A stretch of DNA of 64,000 nt. Source: Ceratothoa steindachneri (lineage: Eukaryota > Arthropoda > Malacostraca > Isopoda > Cymothoidae). The position numbers were made by a program, and so were the translations under genes. The stretch is from assembly GCA_963969495.1 (NCBI GenBank), contig OZ018328.1, positions 8,431,468 through 8,495,467 of the forward strand, given 5' to 3'. The notes under the pieces were generated by a model. That model was not told the DNA's origin. It saw only the letters and a list, made by a program, of their open reading frames with translations, and did no database searches. This document shows, piece after piece, positions 15,201-29,430 of the stretch (position 1 is its first letter; every line of letters begins with the position of its first letter).

Positions 15201-16784
15201 ATAATCTTTTAGACTGAATGTAAACTTATGAATAAAAGAATTATTTGGACTTGAATATTAAAGTATGAATAAAATAATTATTTTGAATGGATATAAAGGT
15301 ATGAATAAAAGAATTATTTGGACTTGAATATAAAAGTATGACTAAAATAATCGTTTAGACTGAATGTAAACTTATGAATAAAAGAATTATTTGGACTTGA
15401 ATATTAAAGTATGAATAAAATAATTATTTTGACTGGATATAAAGGTATGAATAAAAGAATTATTTGGACTTGAATATAAAAGTATGACTAAAATAATCGT
15501 TTAGACTAAATGTAAACTTATGAATAAAAGAAGTATTTGGACTTGAATATTAAAGTATGAATAAAATAATTATTTTGACTGGATATAAAGGTATGAATAA
15601 AAGAATTATTTGGACTTGAATATAAAAGTATGACTAAAATAATCGTTTAGACTGAATGTAAACTTATGAATAAAAGAATTATTTGGACTTGAATATTAAA
15701 GTATGAATAAAATAATTATTTTGACTGGATATAAAGGTATGAATAAAAGAATTATTTGGACTTGAATATAAAAGTATGACTAAAATAATCGTTTAGACTG
15801 AATGTAAACTTATGAATAAAAGAATTATTTGGACTTGAATACTAAAGTATGAATAAAATAATTATTTTGAATGGATATAAAGGTATGAATAAAAGAATTA
15901 TTTGGACTTGAATATAAAAGTATGACTAAAATAATCGTTTAGACTGAATGTAAACTTATGAATAAAAGAATTATTTGGAGTTGAATATTAAAGTATGAAT
16001 AAAATAATTGTTTAGACTGAATGTAAACTTATGAATAAAAGAAGTATTTGGACTTGAATATTAAAGTATGAATAAAATAATCGTTTAGACTGAATGTAAA
16101 CTTATGAATAAAAGAATTATTTGGACTTGAATATTAAAGTATGAATAAAATAATTATTTTGACTGGATATAAAGGTATGAATAAAAGAATTATTTGGACT
16201 TGAATATAAAAGTATGAATAAAATAATCGTTTAGACTAAATATAAACTTATGAATAAAAGAATTATTTGGACTTGAATATTAAAGTATGAATAAAATAAT
16301 TATTTGGACTGGATATAAAGGTATGAATAAAAAAATTATTTGGACTTGAATATAAAAGTATGAGTAAAATAATCGTTTAGACTGAATGTAAACTTATGAA
16401 TAAAAGAATTATTTGGACTTGAATATTAAAGTATGAATAAAATAATTATTTTGACTGGATATAAAGGTATGAATAAAAGAATTATTTGGACTTGAATATA
16501 AAAGTATGACTAAAAAAATCGTTTAGACTGAATGTAAACTTATGAATAAAAGAATTATTTGGACTTGAATATTAAAGTATGAATAAAATAATTATTTTGA
16601 CTGGATATAAAGGTATGAATAAAAGAATTATTTGGACTTGAATATAAAAGTATGACTAAAATAATCGTTTAGACTGAATGTAAACTTATGAATAAAAGAA
16701 TTATTTGGACTTGAATATTAAAGTATGAATAAAATAATTATTTTGACGGAATATAAAGGTATGAATAAAAGAATTATTTGGACT

Positions 16785-19700
16785 TGAATATAAAAGTATG
16801 ACTAAAATAAACGTTTAGACTGAATGTAAACTTATGAATAAAAGAATTATTTGGACTTGAATATTAAAGTATGAATTATATAATTATTTTGACTGGATAT
16901 AAAGGTATGAATAAAAGAATTATTTGGACTTGAATATAAAAGTATGACTAAAATAATCGTTTAGACTATATGTAAACTTATGAATACAAGAATTATTTGG
17001 ACTTGAATATTAAAGTATGAATAAAATAATTATTTTGACTGGATATAAAGGTATGAATAAAAGAATTATTTGGACTTGAATATAAAAGTATGACTAAAAT
17101 AATCTTTTAGACTGAATGTAAACTTATGAATAAAAGAATTATTTGGACTTGAATATTAAAGTATGAATAAAATAATTATTTTGAATGGATATAAAGGTAT
17201 GAATAAAAGAATTATTTGGACTTGAATATAAAAGTATGACTAAAATAATCGTTTAGACTGAATGTAAACTTATGAATAAAAGAATTATTTGGACTTGAAT
17301 ATTAAAGTATGAATAAAATAATTATTTTGACTGGATATAAAGGTATGAATAAAAGAATTATTTGGACTTGAATATAAAAGTATGACTAAAATAATCGTTT
17401 AGACTAAATGTAAACTTATGAATAAAAGAAGTATTTGGACTTGAATATTAAAGTATGAATAAAATAATTATTTTGACTGGATATAAAGGTATGAATAAAA
17501 GAATTATTTGGACTTGAATATAAAAGTATGACTAAAATAATCGTTTAGACTGAATGTAAACTTATGAATAAAAGAATTATTTGGACTTGAATATAAAAGT
17601 ATGACTAAAATAATCGTTTAGACTGAATGTAAACTTATGAATAAAAGAATTATTTGGACTTGAATATTAAAGTATGAATTATATAATTATTTTGAATGGA
17701 TATAAAGGTATGAATAAAAGAATTATTTGGACTTGAATATAAAAGTATGACTAAAATAATCGTTTAGACTGAATGTAAACTTATGAATAAAAGAATTTTT
17801 GGACTTGAATATTAAAGTATAAATAAAATAATTATTTTGACTGGATATAAAGGTATGAATAAAAGAATTATTTGGACTTGAATATAAAAGTATGACTAAA
17901 ATAATCGTTTAGACTGAATGTAAACTTATGAATAAAAGAATTATTTGGACTTGAATATTAAAGTATGAATAAAATAATTATTTTGACTGGATATAAAGGT
18001 ATGAATAAAAGAATTATTTGGACTTGAATATAAAAGTATGACTAAAATAATCGTTTAGACTGAATGTAAACTTATGAATAAAAGAATTATTTGGACTTGA
18101 ATATTAAAGTATGAATAAAATAATTATTTTGACTGAATATAAGGGTATGAATAAAAGAATTATTTGGACTTGAATATAAAAGTATGACTAAAATAATCGT
18201 TTAGACTAAATGTAAACTTATGAATAAAAGAATTATTTGGACTTGAATATTAAAGTATGAATAAAATAATTATTTTGAATGGATATAAAGGTATGAATAA
18301 AAGAATTATTTGGACTTGAATATAAAAGTATGACTAAAATAATCGTTTAGACTGAATGTAAACTTATGAATAAAAGAATTATTTGGAGTTGAATATTAAA
18401 GTATGAATAAAATAATTGTTTAGACTGAATGTAAACTTATGAATAAAAGAATTATTTGGACTTGAATATTAAAGTATGACTAAAATAATCGTTTAGACTG
18501 AATGTAAACTTATGAATAAAAGAATTATTTGGACTTGAATATTAAAGTATGAATAAAATAATTATTTTGACTGGATATAAAGGTATGAATAAAAGAATTA
18601 TTTGGACTTGAATATAAAAGTATGACTAAAATAATCGTTTAGACTAAATATAAACTTATGACTAAAAGAATTATTTGGACTTGAATATTAAAGTATGAAT
18701 AAAATAATTATTTTGACTGGATATAAAGGTATGAATAAAAGAATTATTTGGACTTGAATATAAAAGTATGACTAAAATAATCGTTCAGACTGAATGTAAA
18801 CTTATGAATAAAAGAATTATTTGGACTTGAATATTAAAGTATAAATAAAATAATTATTTTGACTGGATATAAAGGTATGAATAAAAGAATTATTTCGACT
18901 TGAATATAAAAGTATGACTAAAATAATCGTTTAGACTGAATGTAAACTTATGAATAAAAGAATTATTTGGACTTGAATATTAAAGTATGAATAAAATAAT
19001 TATTTTGACTGGATATAAAGTTATGAATAAAAGAATTATTTGGACTTGAATATAAAAGTATGACTAAAATAATCGTTTAGACTGAATGTAAACTTATGAA
19101 TAAAAGAATTATTTGGACTTGAATATTAAAGTATGAATAAAATAATTATTTTGACTGAATATAAAGGTATGAATAAAAGAATTATTTGGACTTGAATATA
19201 AAAGTATGACTAAAATAATCGTTTAGACTAAATGTAAACTTATGAATAAAAGAATTATTTGGACTTGAATATTAAAGTATGAAAAAAATAATTATTTTGA
19301 ATGGATATAAAGGTATGAATAAAAGAATTATTTGGACTTGAATATAAAAGTATGACTAAAATAATCGCTTAGACTGAATGTAAACTTATGAATAAAAGAA
19401 TTATTTGGAGTTGAATATTAAAGTATGAATAAAATAATTGTTTAGACTGAATGTAAACTTATGAATAAAAGAATTATTTGGACTTGAATATTAAAGTATG
19501 ACTAAAATAATCGGTTAGACTGAATGTAAACTTATGAATAAAAGAATTATTTGGACTTGAATATTAAAGTATGAATAAAATAATTATTTTGACTGGATAT
19601 AAAGGTATGAATAAAAGAATTATTTGGACTTGAATATAAAAGTATGACTAAAATAATCGTTTAGACTAAATATAAACTTATGAATAAAAGAATTATTTGG

Positions 19701-19880
19701 ACTTGAATATTAAAGTATGAATAAAATAATTATTTTGACTGGATATAAAGGTATGAATAAAAGAATTATTTGGACTTGAATATAAAAGTATGAGTAAAAT
19801 AATCGTTTAGACTGAATGTAAACTTATGAATAAAAGAATTATTTGGACTTGAATATTAAAGTATGACTAAAATAATTATT
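16785..19880. repeat. 3.1-kb satellite block duplicated 16,930 bp downstream (first copy)
   Basis: Private variants here reappear 16,930 bp to the right: tgaatacaag at 16981 and 33911, aagaattttt (2-bp deletion) at 17791 and 34721, ataatcgctt at 19361 and 36291. 16,930 is 116 units minus 6 bp, the difference being accounted for by small indels between the copies. The block also contains the half-unit deletion near 17590. At the right end the copies diverge near 19884 (first copy ttgactgaat, second ttgaatggat). Confidence 0.85.
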
Positions 19881-21342
19881 TTGACTGAATATAAAGGTAT
19901 GAATAAAAGAATTATTTGGACTTGAATATAAAAGTATGACTAAAATAATCGTTTAGACTAAATGTAAACTTATGAATAAAAGAATTATTTGGACTTGAAT
20001 ACTAAAGTATGAATAAAATAATTATTTTGAATTGATATAAAGGTATGAATAAAAGAATTATTTGGACTTGAATATAAAAGTATGACTAAAATAATCGTTT
20101 AGACTGAATGTAAACTTATGAATAAAAGAATTATTTGGACTTGAATATTAAAGTATGAATAAAATAATTATTTTGACTGGATATAAAGGTATGAATAAAA
20201 GAATTATTTGGACTTGAATATAAAAGTATGAGTAAAATAATCGTTTAGACTGAATGTAAACTTATGAATAAAAGAATTATTTGGACTTGAATATTAAAGT
20301 ATGAATAAAATAATTATTTTGACTGAATATAAAGGTATGAATAAAAGAATTATTTGGACTTGAATATAAAAGTATGACTAAAATAATCGTTTAGACTAAA
20401 TGTAAACTTATGAATAAAAGAATTATTTGGACTTGAATACTAAAGTATGAATAAAATAATTATTTTGAATGGATATAAAGGTATGAATAAAAGAATTATT
20501 TGGACTTGAATATAAAAGTATGACTAAAATAATCGTTTAGACTGAATGTAAACTTATGAATAAAAGAATTATTTGGAGTTGAATATTAAAGTATGAATAA
20601 AATAATTGTTTAGACTGAATGTAAACTTATGAATAAAAGAAGTATTTGGACTTGAATATTAAAGTATGAATAAAATAATCGTTTAGACTGAATGTAAACT
20701 TATGAATAAAAGAATTATTTGGACTTGAATATTAAAGTATGAATAAAATAATTATTTTGACTGGATATAAAGGTATGAATAAAAGAATTATTTGGACTTG
20801 AATATAAAAGTATGAATAAAATAATCGTTTAGACTAAATATAAACTTATGAATAAAAGAATTATTTGGACTTGAATATTAAAGTATGAATAAAATAATTA
20901 TTTTGACTGGATATAAAGGTATGAATAAAAAAATTATTTGGACTTGAATATAAAAGTATGAGTAAAATAATCGTTTAGACTGAATGTAAACTTATGAATA
21001 AAAGAATTATTTGGACTTGAATATTAAAGTATGAATAAAATAATTATTTTGACTGGATATAAAGGTATGAATAAAAGAATTATTTGGACTTGAATATAAA
21101 AGTATGACTAAAAAAATCGTTTAGACTGAATGTAAACTTATGAATAAAAGAATTATTTGGACTTGAATATTAAAGTATGAATAAAATAATTATTTTGACT
21201 GGATATAAAGGTATGAATAAAAGAATTATTTGGACTTGAATATAAAAGTATGACTAAAATAATCGTTTAGACTGAATGTAAACTTATGAATAAAAGAATT
21301 ATTTGGACTTGAATATTAAAGTATGAATAAAATAATTATTTT

Positions 21343-24300
21343 GACGGAATATAAAGGTATGAATAAAAGAATTATTTGGACTTGAATATAAAAGTATGAC
21401 TAAAATAAACGTTTAGACTGAATGTAAACTTATGAATAAAAGAATTATTTGGACTTGAATATTAAAGTATGAATTATATAATTATTTTGACTGGATATAA
21501 AGGTAGGAATAAAAGAATTATTTGGACTTGAATATAAAAGTATGACTAAAATAATCGTTTAGACTAAATGTAAACTTATGAATAAAAAAAGTATTTGGAC
21601 TTGAATATTAAAGTATGAATAAAATAATTATTTTGACTGGATATAAAGGTATGAATAAAAGAATTATTTGGACTTGAATATAAAGTATGACTAAAATAAT
21701 CGTTTAGACTGAATGTAAACTTATGAATAAAAGAATTATTTGGACTTGAATATTAAAGTATGAATAAAATAATTGTTTAGACTGAATGTAAACTTATGAA
21801 TAAAAGAATTATTTGGACTTGAATATTAAAGTATGACTAAAATAATCGTTTAGACTGAATGTAAACTTATGAATAAAAGAATTATTTGGACTTGAATATT
21901 AAAGTATGAATAAAATAATTATTTTGACTGGATATAAAGGTATGAATAAAAGAATTATTTGGACTTGAATATAAAAGTATGACTAAAATAATCGTTTAGA
22001 CTATATGTAAACTTATGAATAAAAGAATTATTTAGACTTGAATATTAAAGTATGAATAAAATAATTATTTTGACTGGATATAAAGGTATGAATAAAAGAA
22101 TTATTTGGACTTGAATATAAAAGTATGACTAAAATAATCGTTTAGACTAAATGTAAACTTATGAATAAAAGAATTATTTGGACTTGAATATTAAAGTATG
22201 AATAAAATAATTATTTTGAATGGATATAAAGGTATGAATAAAAGAATTATTTGGATTTGAATATAAAAGTATGACTAAAATAATCGTTTAGACTGAATGT
22301 AAACTTATGAATAAAAGAATTATTTGGAGTTGAATATTAAAGTATGAATAAAATAATTGTTTAGACTGAATGTAAACTTATGAATAAAAGAATTATTTGG
22401 ACTTGAATATTAAAGTATGACTAAAATAATCGTTTAGACTGAATGTAAACTTATGAATAAAAGAATTATTTGGACTTGAATATTAAAGTATGAATAAAAT
22501 AATTATTTTGACTGGATATAAAGGTATGAATAAAAGAATTATTTGGACTTGAATATAAAAGTATGACTAAAATAATCGTTTAGACTAAATATAAACTTAT
22601 GAATAAAAGAATTATTTGGACTTGAATATTAAAGTATGAATAAAATAATTATTTTGACTGGATATAAAGGTATGAATAAAAGAATTATTTGGACTTGAAT
22701 ATAAAAGTATGAGTAAAATAATCGTTTAGACTGAATGTAAACTTATGAATAAAAGAATTATTTGGACTTGAATATTAAAGTATGAATAAAATAATTATTT
22801 TGAATGGATATAAAGGTATGAATAAAAGAATTATTTGGACTTGAATATAAAAGTATGACTAAAATAATCGTTTAGACTGAATGTAAACTTATGAATAAAA
22901 GAATTATTTGGACTTGAATATTAAAGTATGAATAAAATAATTATTTTGAATGGATATAAAGGTATGAATAAAAGAATTATTTGGACTTGAATATAAAGTA
23001 TGACTAAAATAATCGTTTAGACTGAATGTAAACTTATGAATAAAAGAATTATTTGGACTTGAATATTAAAGTATGAATAAAATAATTGTTTAGACCTAAT
23101 GTAAACTTATGAATAAAAGAATTATTTGGACTTGAATATTAAAGTATGACTAAAATAATCGTTTAGACTGAATGTAAACTTATGAATAAAAGAATTATTT
23201 GGACTTGAATATTAAAGTATGAATAAAATAATTATTTTGACTGGATATAAAGGTATGAATAAAAGAATTATTTGGACTTGAATATAAAAGTATGACTAAA
23301 ATAATCGTTTAGACTGAATGTAAACTTATGAATAAAAGAATTATTTGGACTTGAATACTAAAGTATGAATAAAATAATTATTTTGAATGGATATAAAGGT
23401 ATGAATAAAAGAATTATTTGGACTTGAATATAAAAGTATGACTAAAATAATCGTTTAGACTGAATGTAAACTTATGAATAAAAGAATTATTTGGAGTTGA
23501 ATATTAAAGTATGAATAAAATAATTATTTTGACGGAATATAAAGGTATGAATAAAAGAATTATTTGGACTTGAATATAAAAGTATGACTAAAATAAACGT
23601 TTAGACTGAATGTAAACTTATGAATAAAAGAATTATTTGGACTTGAATATTAAAGTATGAATTATATAATTATTTTGACTGGATATAAAGGTAGGAATAA
23701 AAGAATTATTTGGACTTGAATATAAAAGTATGACTAAAATAATCGTTTAGACTAAATGTAAACTTATGAATAAAAAAAGTATTTGGACTTGAATATTAAA
23801 GTATGAATAAAATAATTATTTTGACTGGATATAAAGGTATGAATAAAAGAATTATTTGGACTTGAATATAAAGTATGACTAAAATAATCGTTTAGACTGA
23901 ATGTAAACTTATGAATAAAAGAATTATTTGGACTTGAATATTAAAGTATGAATAAAATAATTGTTTAGACTGAATGTAAACTTATGAATAAAAGAATTAT
24001 TTGGACTTGAATATTAAAGTATGACTAAAATAATCGTTTAGACTGAATGTAAACTTATGAATAAAAGAATTATTTGGACTTGAATATTAAAGTATGAATA
24101 AAATAATTATTTTGACTGGATATAAAGGTATGAATAAAAGAATTATTTGGACTTGAATATAAAAGTATGACTAAAATAATCGTTTAGACTATATGTAAAC
24201 TTATGAATAAAAGAATTATTTAGACTTGAATATTAAAGTATGAATAAAATAATTATTTTGACTGGATATAAAGGTATGAATAAAAGAATTATTTGGACTT

Positions 24301-25500
24301 GAATATAAAAGTATGACTAAAATAATCGTTTAGACTAAATGTAAACTTATGAATAAAAGAATTATTTGGACTTGAATATTAAAGTATGAATAAAATAATT
24401 ATTTTGAATGGATATAAAGGTATGAATAAAAGAATTATTTGGATTTGAATATAAAAGTATGACTAAAATAATCGTTTAGACTGAATGTAAACTTATGAAT
24501 AAAAGAATTATTTGGAGTTGAATATTAAAGTATGAATAAAATAATTGTTTAGACTGAATGTAAACTTATGAATAAAAGAATTATTTGGACTTGAATATTA
24601 AAGTATGACTAAAATAATCGTTTAGACTGAATGTAAACTTATGAATAAAAGAATTATTTGGACTTGAATATTAAAGTATGAATAAAATAATTATTTTGAC
24701 TGGATATAAAGGTATGAATAAAAGAATTATTTGGACTTGAATATAAAAGTATGACTAAAATAATCGTTTAGACTAAATATAAACTTATGAATAAAAGAAT
24801 TATTTGGACTTGAATATTAAAGTATGAATAAAATAATTATTTTGACTGGATATAAAGGTATGAATAAAAGAATTATTTGGACTTGAATATAAAAGTATGA
24901 GTAAAATAATCGTTTAGACTGAATGTAAACTTATGAATAAAAGAATTATTTGGACTTGAATATTAAAGTATGAATAAAATAATTATTTTGAATGGATATA
25001 AAGGTATGAATAAAAGAATTATTTGGACTTGAATATAAAAGTATGACTAAAATAATCGTTTAGACTGAATGTAAACTTATGAATAAAAGAATTATTTGGA
25101 CTTGAATATTAAAGTATGAATAAAATAATTATTTTGAATGGATATAAAGGTATGAATAAAAGAATTATTTGGACTTGAATATAAAGTATGACTAAAATAA
25201 TCGTTTAGACTGAATGTAAACTTATGAATAAAAGAATTATTTGGACTTGAATATTAAAGTATGAATAAAATAATTGTTTAGACTGAATGTAAACTTATGA
25301 ATAAAAGAATTATTTGGACTTGAATATTAAAGTATGACTAAAATAATCGTTTAGACTGAATGTAAACTTATGAATAAAAGAATTATTTGGACTTGAATAT
25401 TAAAGTATGAATAAAATAATTATTTTGACTGGATATAAAGGTATGAATAAAAGAATTATTTGGACTTGAATATAAAAGTATGACTAAAATAATCGTTTAG
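21343..25500. repeat. Satellite block repeated with a 2,188-bp period (15 units minus 2 bp)
   Basis: The variant gacggaat occurs at 21343 and 23531, and gtaggaataa at 21503 and 23691, both 2,188 apart. The 2-bp shortfall from 15 x 146 matches two single-base deletions (atataaagtatgac lacking one a) near 21680 and 22995. Shared variants continue (tttagacttg near 22031/24219, ggatttgaat, ggagttgaat) until about 25500. A third partial copy of the first part is visible about nine units further on, near 25190-25540. Confidence 0.85.
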
Positions 25501-25979
25501 ACTATATGTAAACTTATGAATAAAAGAATTATTTAGACTCGAATATTAAAGTATGAATAAAATAATTATTTTGACTGGATATAAAGGTATGAATAAAAGA
25601 ATTATTTGGACTTGAATATAAAAGTATGACTAAAATAATCGTTTAGACTGAATGTAAACTTATGAATAAAAGAATTATTTGGACTTGAATATTAAAGTAT
25701 GAATAAAATAATTATTTTGACTGGATATAAAGGTATGAATAAAAGAATTATTTGGACTTGAATATAAAAGTATGACTAAAATAATGGTTTAGACTGAATG
25801 TAAACTTATGAAAAAAAGAAGTATTTGGACTTGAATATTAAAGTATGAATAAAATAATTATTTTGACTGGATATAAAGGTATGAATAAAAGAATTATTTG
25901 GACTTGAATATAAAAGTATGACTAAAATAATCGTTTAGACTAAATGTAAACTTATGAATAAAAGAAGTATTTGGACTTG

Positions 25980-28900
25980 AATATTAAAGTATGAATAAAA
26001 TAATTATTTTGACTGGATATAAAGGTATGAATAAAAGAATTATTTGGACTTGAATATTAAATTATGACTAAAATAATCGTTTAGACTGAATGTAAACTTA
26101 TAAATAAAAGAATTATTTGGACTTGAATATTAAAGTATGAATAAAATAATTATTTTGACTGGATATAAAGGTATGAATAAAAGAATTATTTGGACTTGAA
26201 TATAAAAGTATGACTAATATAATCGTTTAGACTAAATATAAACTTATGAATAAAAGAATTATTTGGACTTGAATATTAAAGTATGAATAAAATAATTATT
26301 TTGACTGGATATAAAGGTATGAATAAAAGAATTATTTGGACTTGAATATAAAAGTATGAGTAAAATAATCGTTTAGACTGAATGTAAACTTATGAATAAA
26401 AGAATTATTTGGACTTGAATATTAAAGTATGACTAAAATAATTATTTTGAATGGATATAAAGGTATGAATAAAAGAATTATTTGGATTTGAATATAAAAG
26501 TATGACTAAAATAATCGTTTAGACTGAATGTAAACTTATGAATAAAAGAATTATTTGGAGTTGAATATTAAAGTATGAATAAAATAATTGTTTAGACTGA
26601 ATGTAAACTTATGAATAAAAGAATTATTTGGACTTGAATATTAAAGTATGACTAAAATAATCGTTTAGACTGATTGTAAACTTATGAATAAAAGAATTAT
26701 TTGGACTTGAATATTAAAGTATGAATAAAATAATTATTTTGACTGGATATAAAGGTATGAATAAAAGAATTATTTGGACTTGAATATAAAAGTATGACTA
26801 AAATAATCGTTTAGACTAAATATAAACTTATGAATAAAAGAATTATTTGGACTTGAATATTAAAGTATGAATAAAATAATTATTTTGACTGGATATAAAG
26901 GTATGAATAAAAGAATTATTTGGACTTGAATATAAAAGTATGAGTAAAATAATCGTTTAGACTGAATGTAAACTTATGAATAAAAGAATTATTTGGACTT
27001 GAATATTAAAGTATGAATAAAATAATTATTTTGAATGGATATAAAGGTATGAATAAAAGAATTATTTGGACTTGAATATAAAAGTATGACTAAAATAATC
27101 GTTTAGACTGAATGTAAACTTATGAATAAAAGAATTATTTGGACTTGAATATTAAAGTATGAATAAAATAATTATTTTGACTGGATATAAAGGTATGAAT
27201 AAAAGAATTATTTGGACTTGAATATAAAAGTATGACTAAAATAATCGTTTAGACTAAATGTAAACTTATGAATAAAAGAATTATTTGGACTTGAATATTA
27301 AAGTATGAATAAAATAATTATTTTTACTGAATATAAAGGTATGAATAAAAGAATTATTTGGACTTGAATATAAAAGTATGACTAAAATAATCGTTTAGAC
27401 TAAGTGTAAACTTATGAATAAAAGAATTATTTGGACTTGAATATTAAAGTATGAATTATATAATTATTTTGACTGGATATAAAGGTATGAATAAAAGAAT
27501 TATTTGGACTTGAATATAAAAGTATGACTAAAATAATCGTTTAGACTATATGTAAACTTATGAATAAAAGAATTATTTGGACTTGAATATTAAAGTATGA
27601 ATAAAATAATTATTTTGACTGGATATAAAGGTATGAATAAAAGAATTATTTGGACTTGAATATAAAAGTATGACTAAAATAATCGTTTAGACTAAATGTA
27701 AACTTATGAATAAAAGAAGTATTTGGACTTGAATATTAAAGTATGAATAAAATAATTATTTTGACTGGATATAAAGGTATGAATAAAAGAATTATTTGGA
27801 CTTGAATATTAAATTATGACTAAAATAATCGTTTAGACTGAATGTAAACTTATAAATAAAAGAATTATTTGGACTTGAATATTAAAGTATGAATAAAATA
27901 ATTATTTTGACTGGATATAAAGGTATGAATAAAAGAATTATTTGGACTTGAATATAAAAGTATGACTAATATAATCGTTTAGACTAAATATAAACTTATG
28001 AATAAAAGAATTATTTGGACTTGAATATTAAAGTATGAATAAAATAATTATTTTGACTGGATATAAAGGTATGAATAAAAGAATTATTTGGACTTGAATA
28101 TAAAAGTATGAGTAAAATAATCGTTTAGACTGAATGTAAACTTATGAATAAAAGAATTATTTGGACTTGAATATTAAAGTATGACTAAAATAATTATTTT
28201 GAATGGATATAAAGGTATGAATAAAAGAATTATTTGGATTTGAATATAAAAGTATGACTAAAATAATCGTTTAGACTGAATGTAAACTTATGAATAAAAG
28301 AATTATTTGGAGTTGAATATTAAAGTATGAATAAAATAATTGTTTAGACTGAATGTAAACTTATGAATAAAAGAATTATTTGGACTTGAATATTAAAGTA
28401 TGACTAAAATAATCGTTTAGACTGAATGTAAACTTATGAATAAAAGAATTATTTGGACTTGAATATTAAAGTATGAATAAAATAATTATTTTGACTGGAT
28501 ATAAAGGTATGAATAAAAGAATTATTTGGACTTGAATATAAAAGTATGACTAAAATAATCGTTTAGACTAAATATAAACTTATGAATAAAAGAATTATTT
28601 GGACTTGAATATTAAAGTATGAATAAAATAATTATTTTGACTGGATATAAAGGTATGAATAAAAGAATTATTTGGACTTGAATATAAAAGTATGAGTAAA
28701 ATAATCGTTTAGACTGAATGTAAACTTATGAATAAAAGAATTATTTGGACTTGAATATTAAAGTATGAATAAAATAATTATTTTGAATGGATATAAAGGT
28801 ATGAATAAAAGAATTATTTGGACTTGAATATAAAAGTATGACTAAAATAATCGTTTAGACTGAATGTAAACTTATGAATAAAAGAATTATTTGGACTTGA

Positions 28901-29430
28901 ATATTAAAGTATGAATAAAATAATTATTTTGACTGGATATAAAGGTATGAATAAAAGAATTATTTGGACTTGAATATAAAAGTATGACTAAAATAATCGT
29001 TTAGACTGAATGTAAACTTATGAATAAAAGAATTATTTGGACTTGAATATTAAAGTATGAATAAAATAATTATTTTTACTGAATATAAAGGTATGAATAA
29101 AAGAATTATTTGGACTTGAATATAAAAGTATGACTAAAATAATCGTTTAGACTAAGTGTAAACTTATGAATAAAAGAATTATTTGGACTTGAATATTAAA
29201 GTATGAATTATATAATTATTTTGACTGGATATAAAGGTATGAATAAAAGAATTATTTGGACTTGAATATAAAAGTATGACTAAAATAATCGTTTAGACTA
29301 TATGTAAACTTATGAATAAAAGAATTATTTGGACTTGAATATTAAAGTATGAATAAAATAATTATTTTGACTGGATATAAAGGTATGAATAAAAGAATTA
29401 TTTGGACTTGAATATAAAAGAATGACTAAA
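25980..29430. repeat. Satellite block repeated with a 1,752-bp period (12 units)
   Basis: The private variant aaattatgac is at 26059 and 27811, gactaatataatcg near 26215 and 27967, tttttactga at 27321 and 29073, and actaagtgtaaac near 27401 and 29153. All are 1,752 bp apart, exactly 12 x 146, so no net indel separates the copies. Confidence 0.85.
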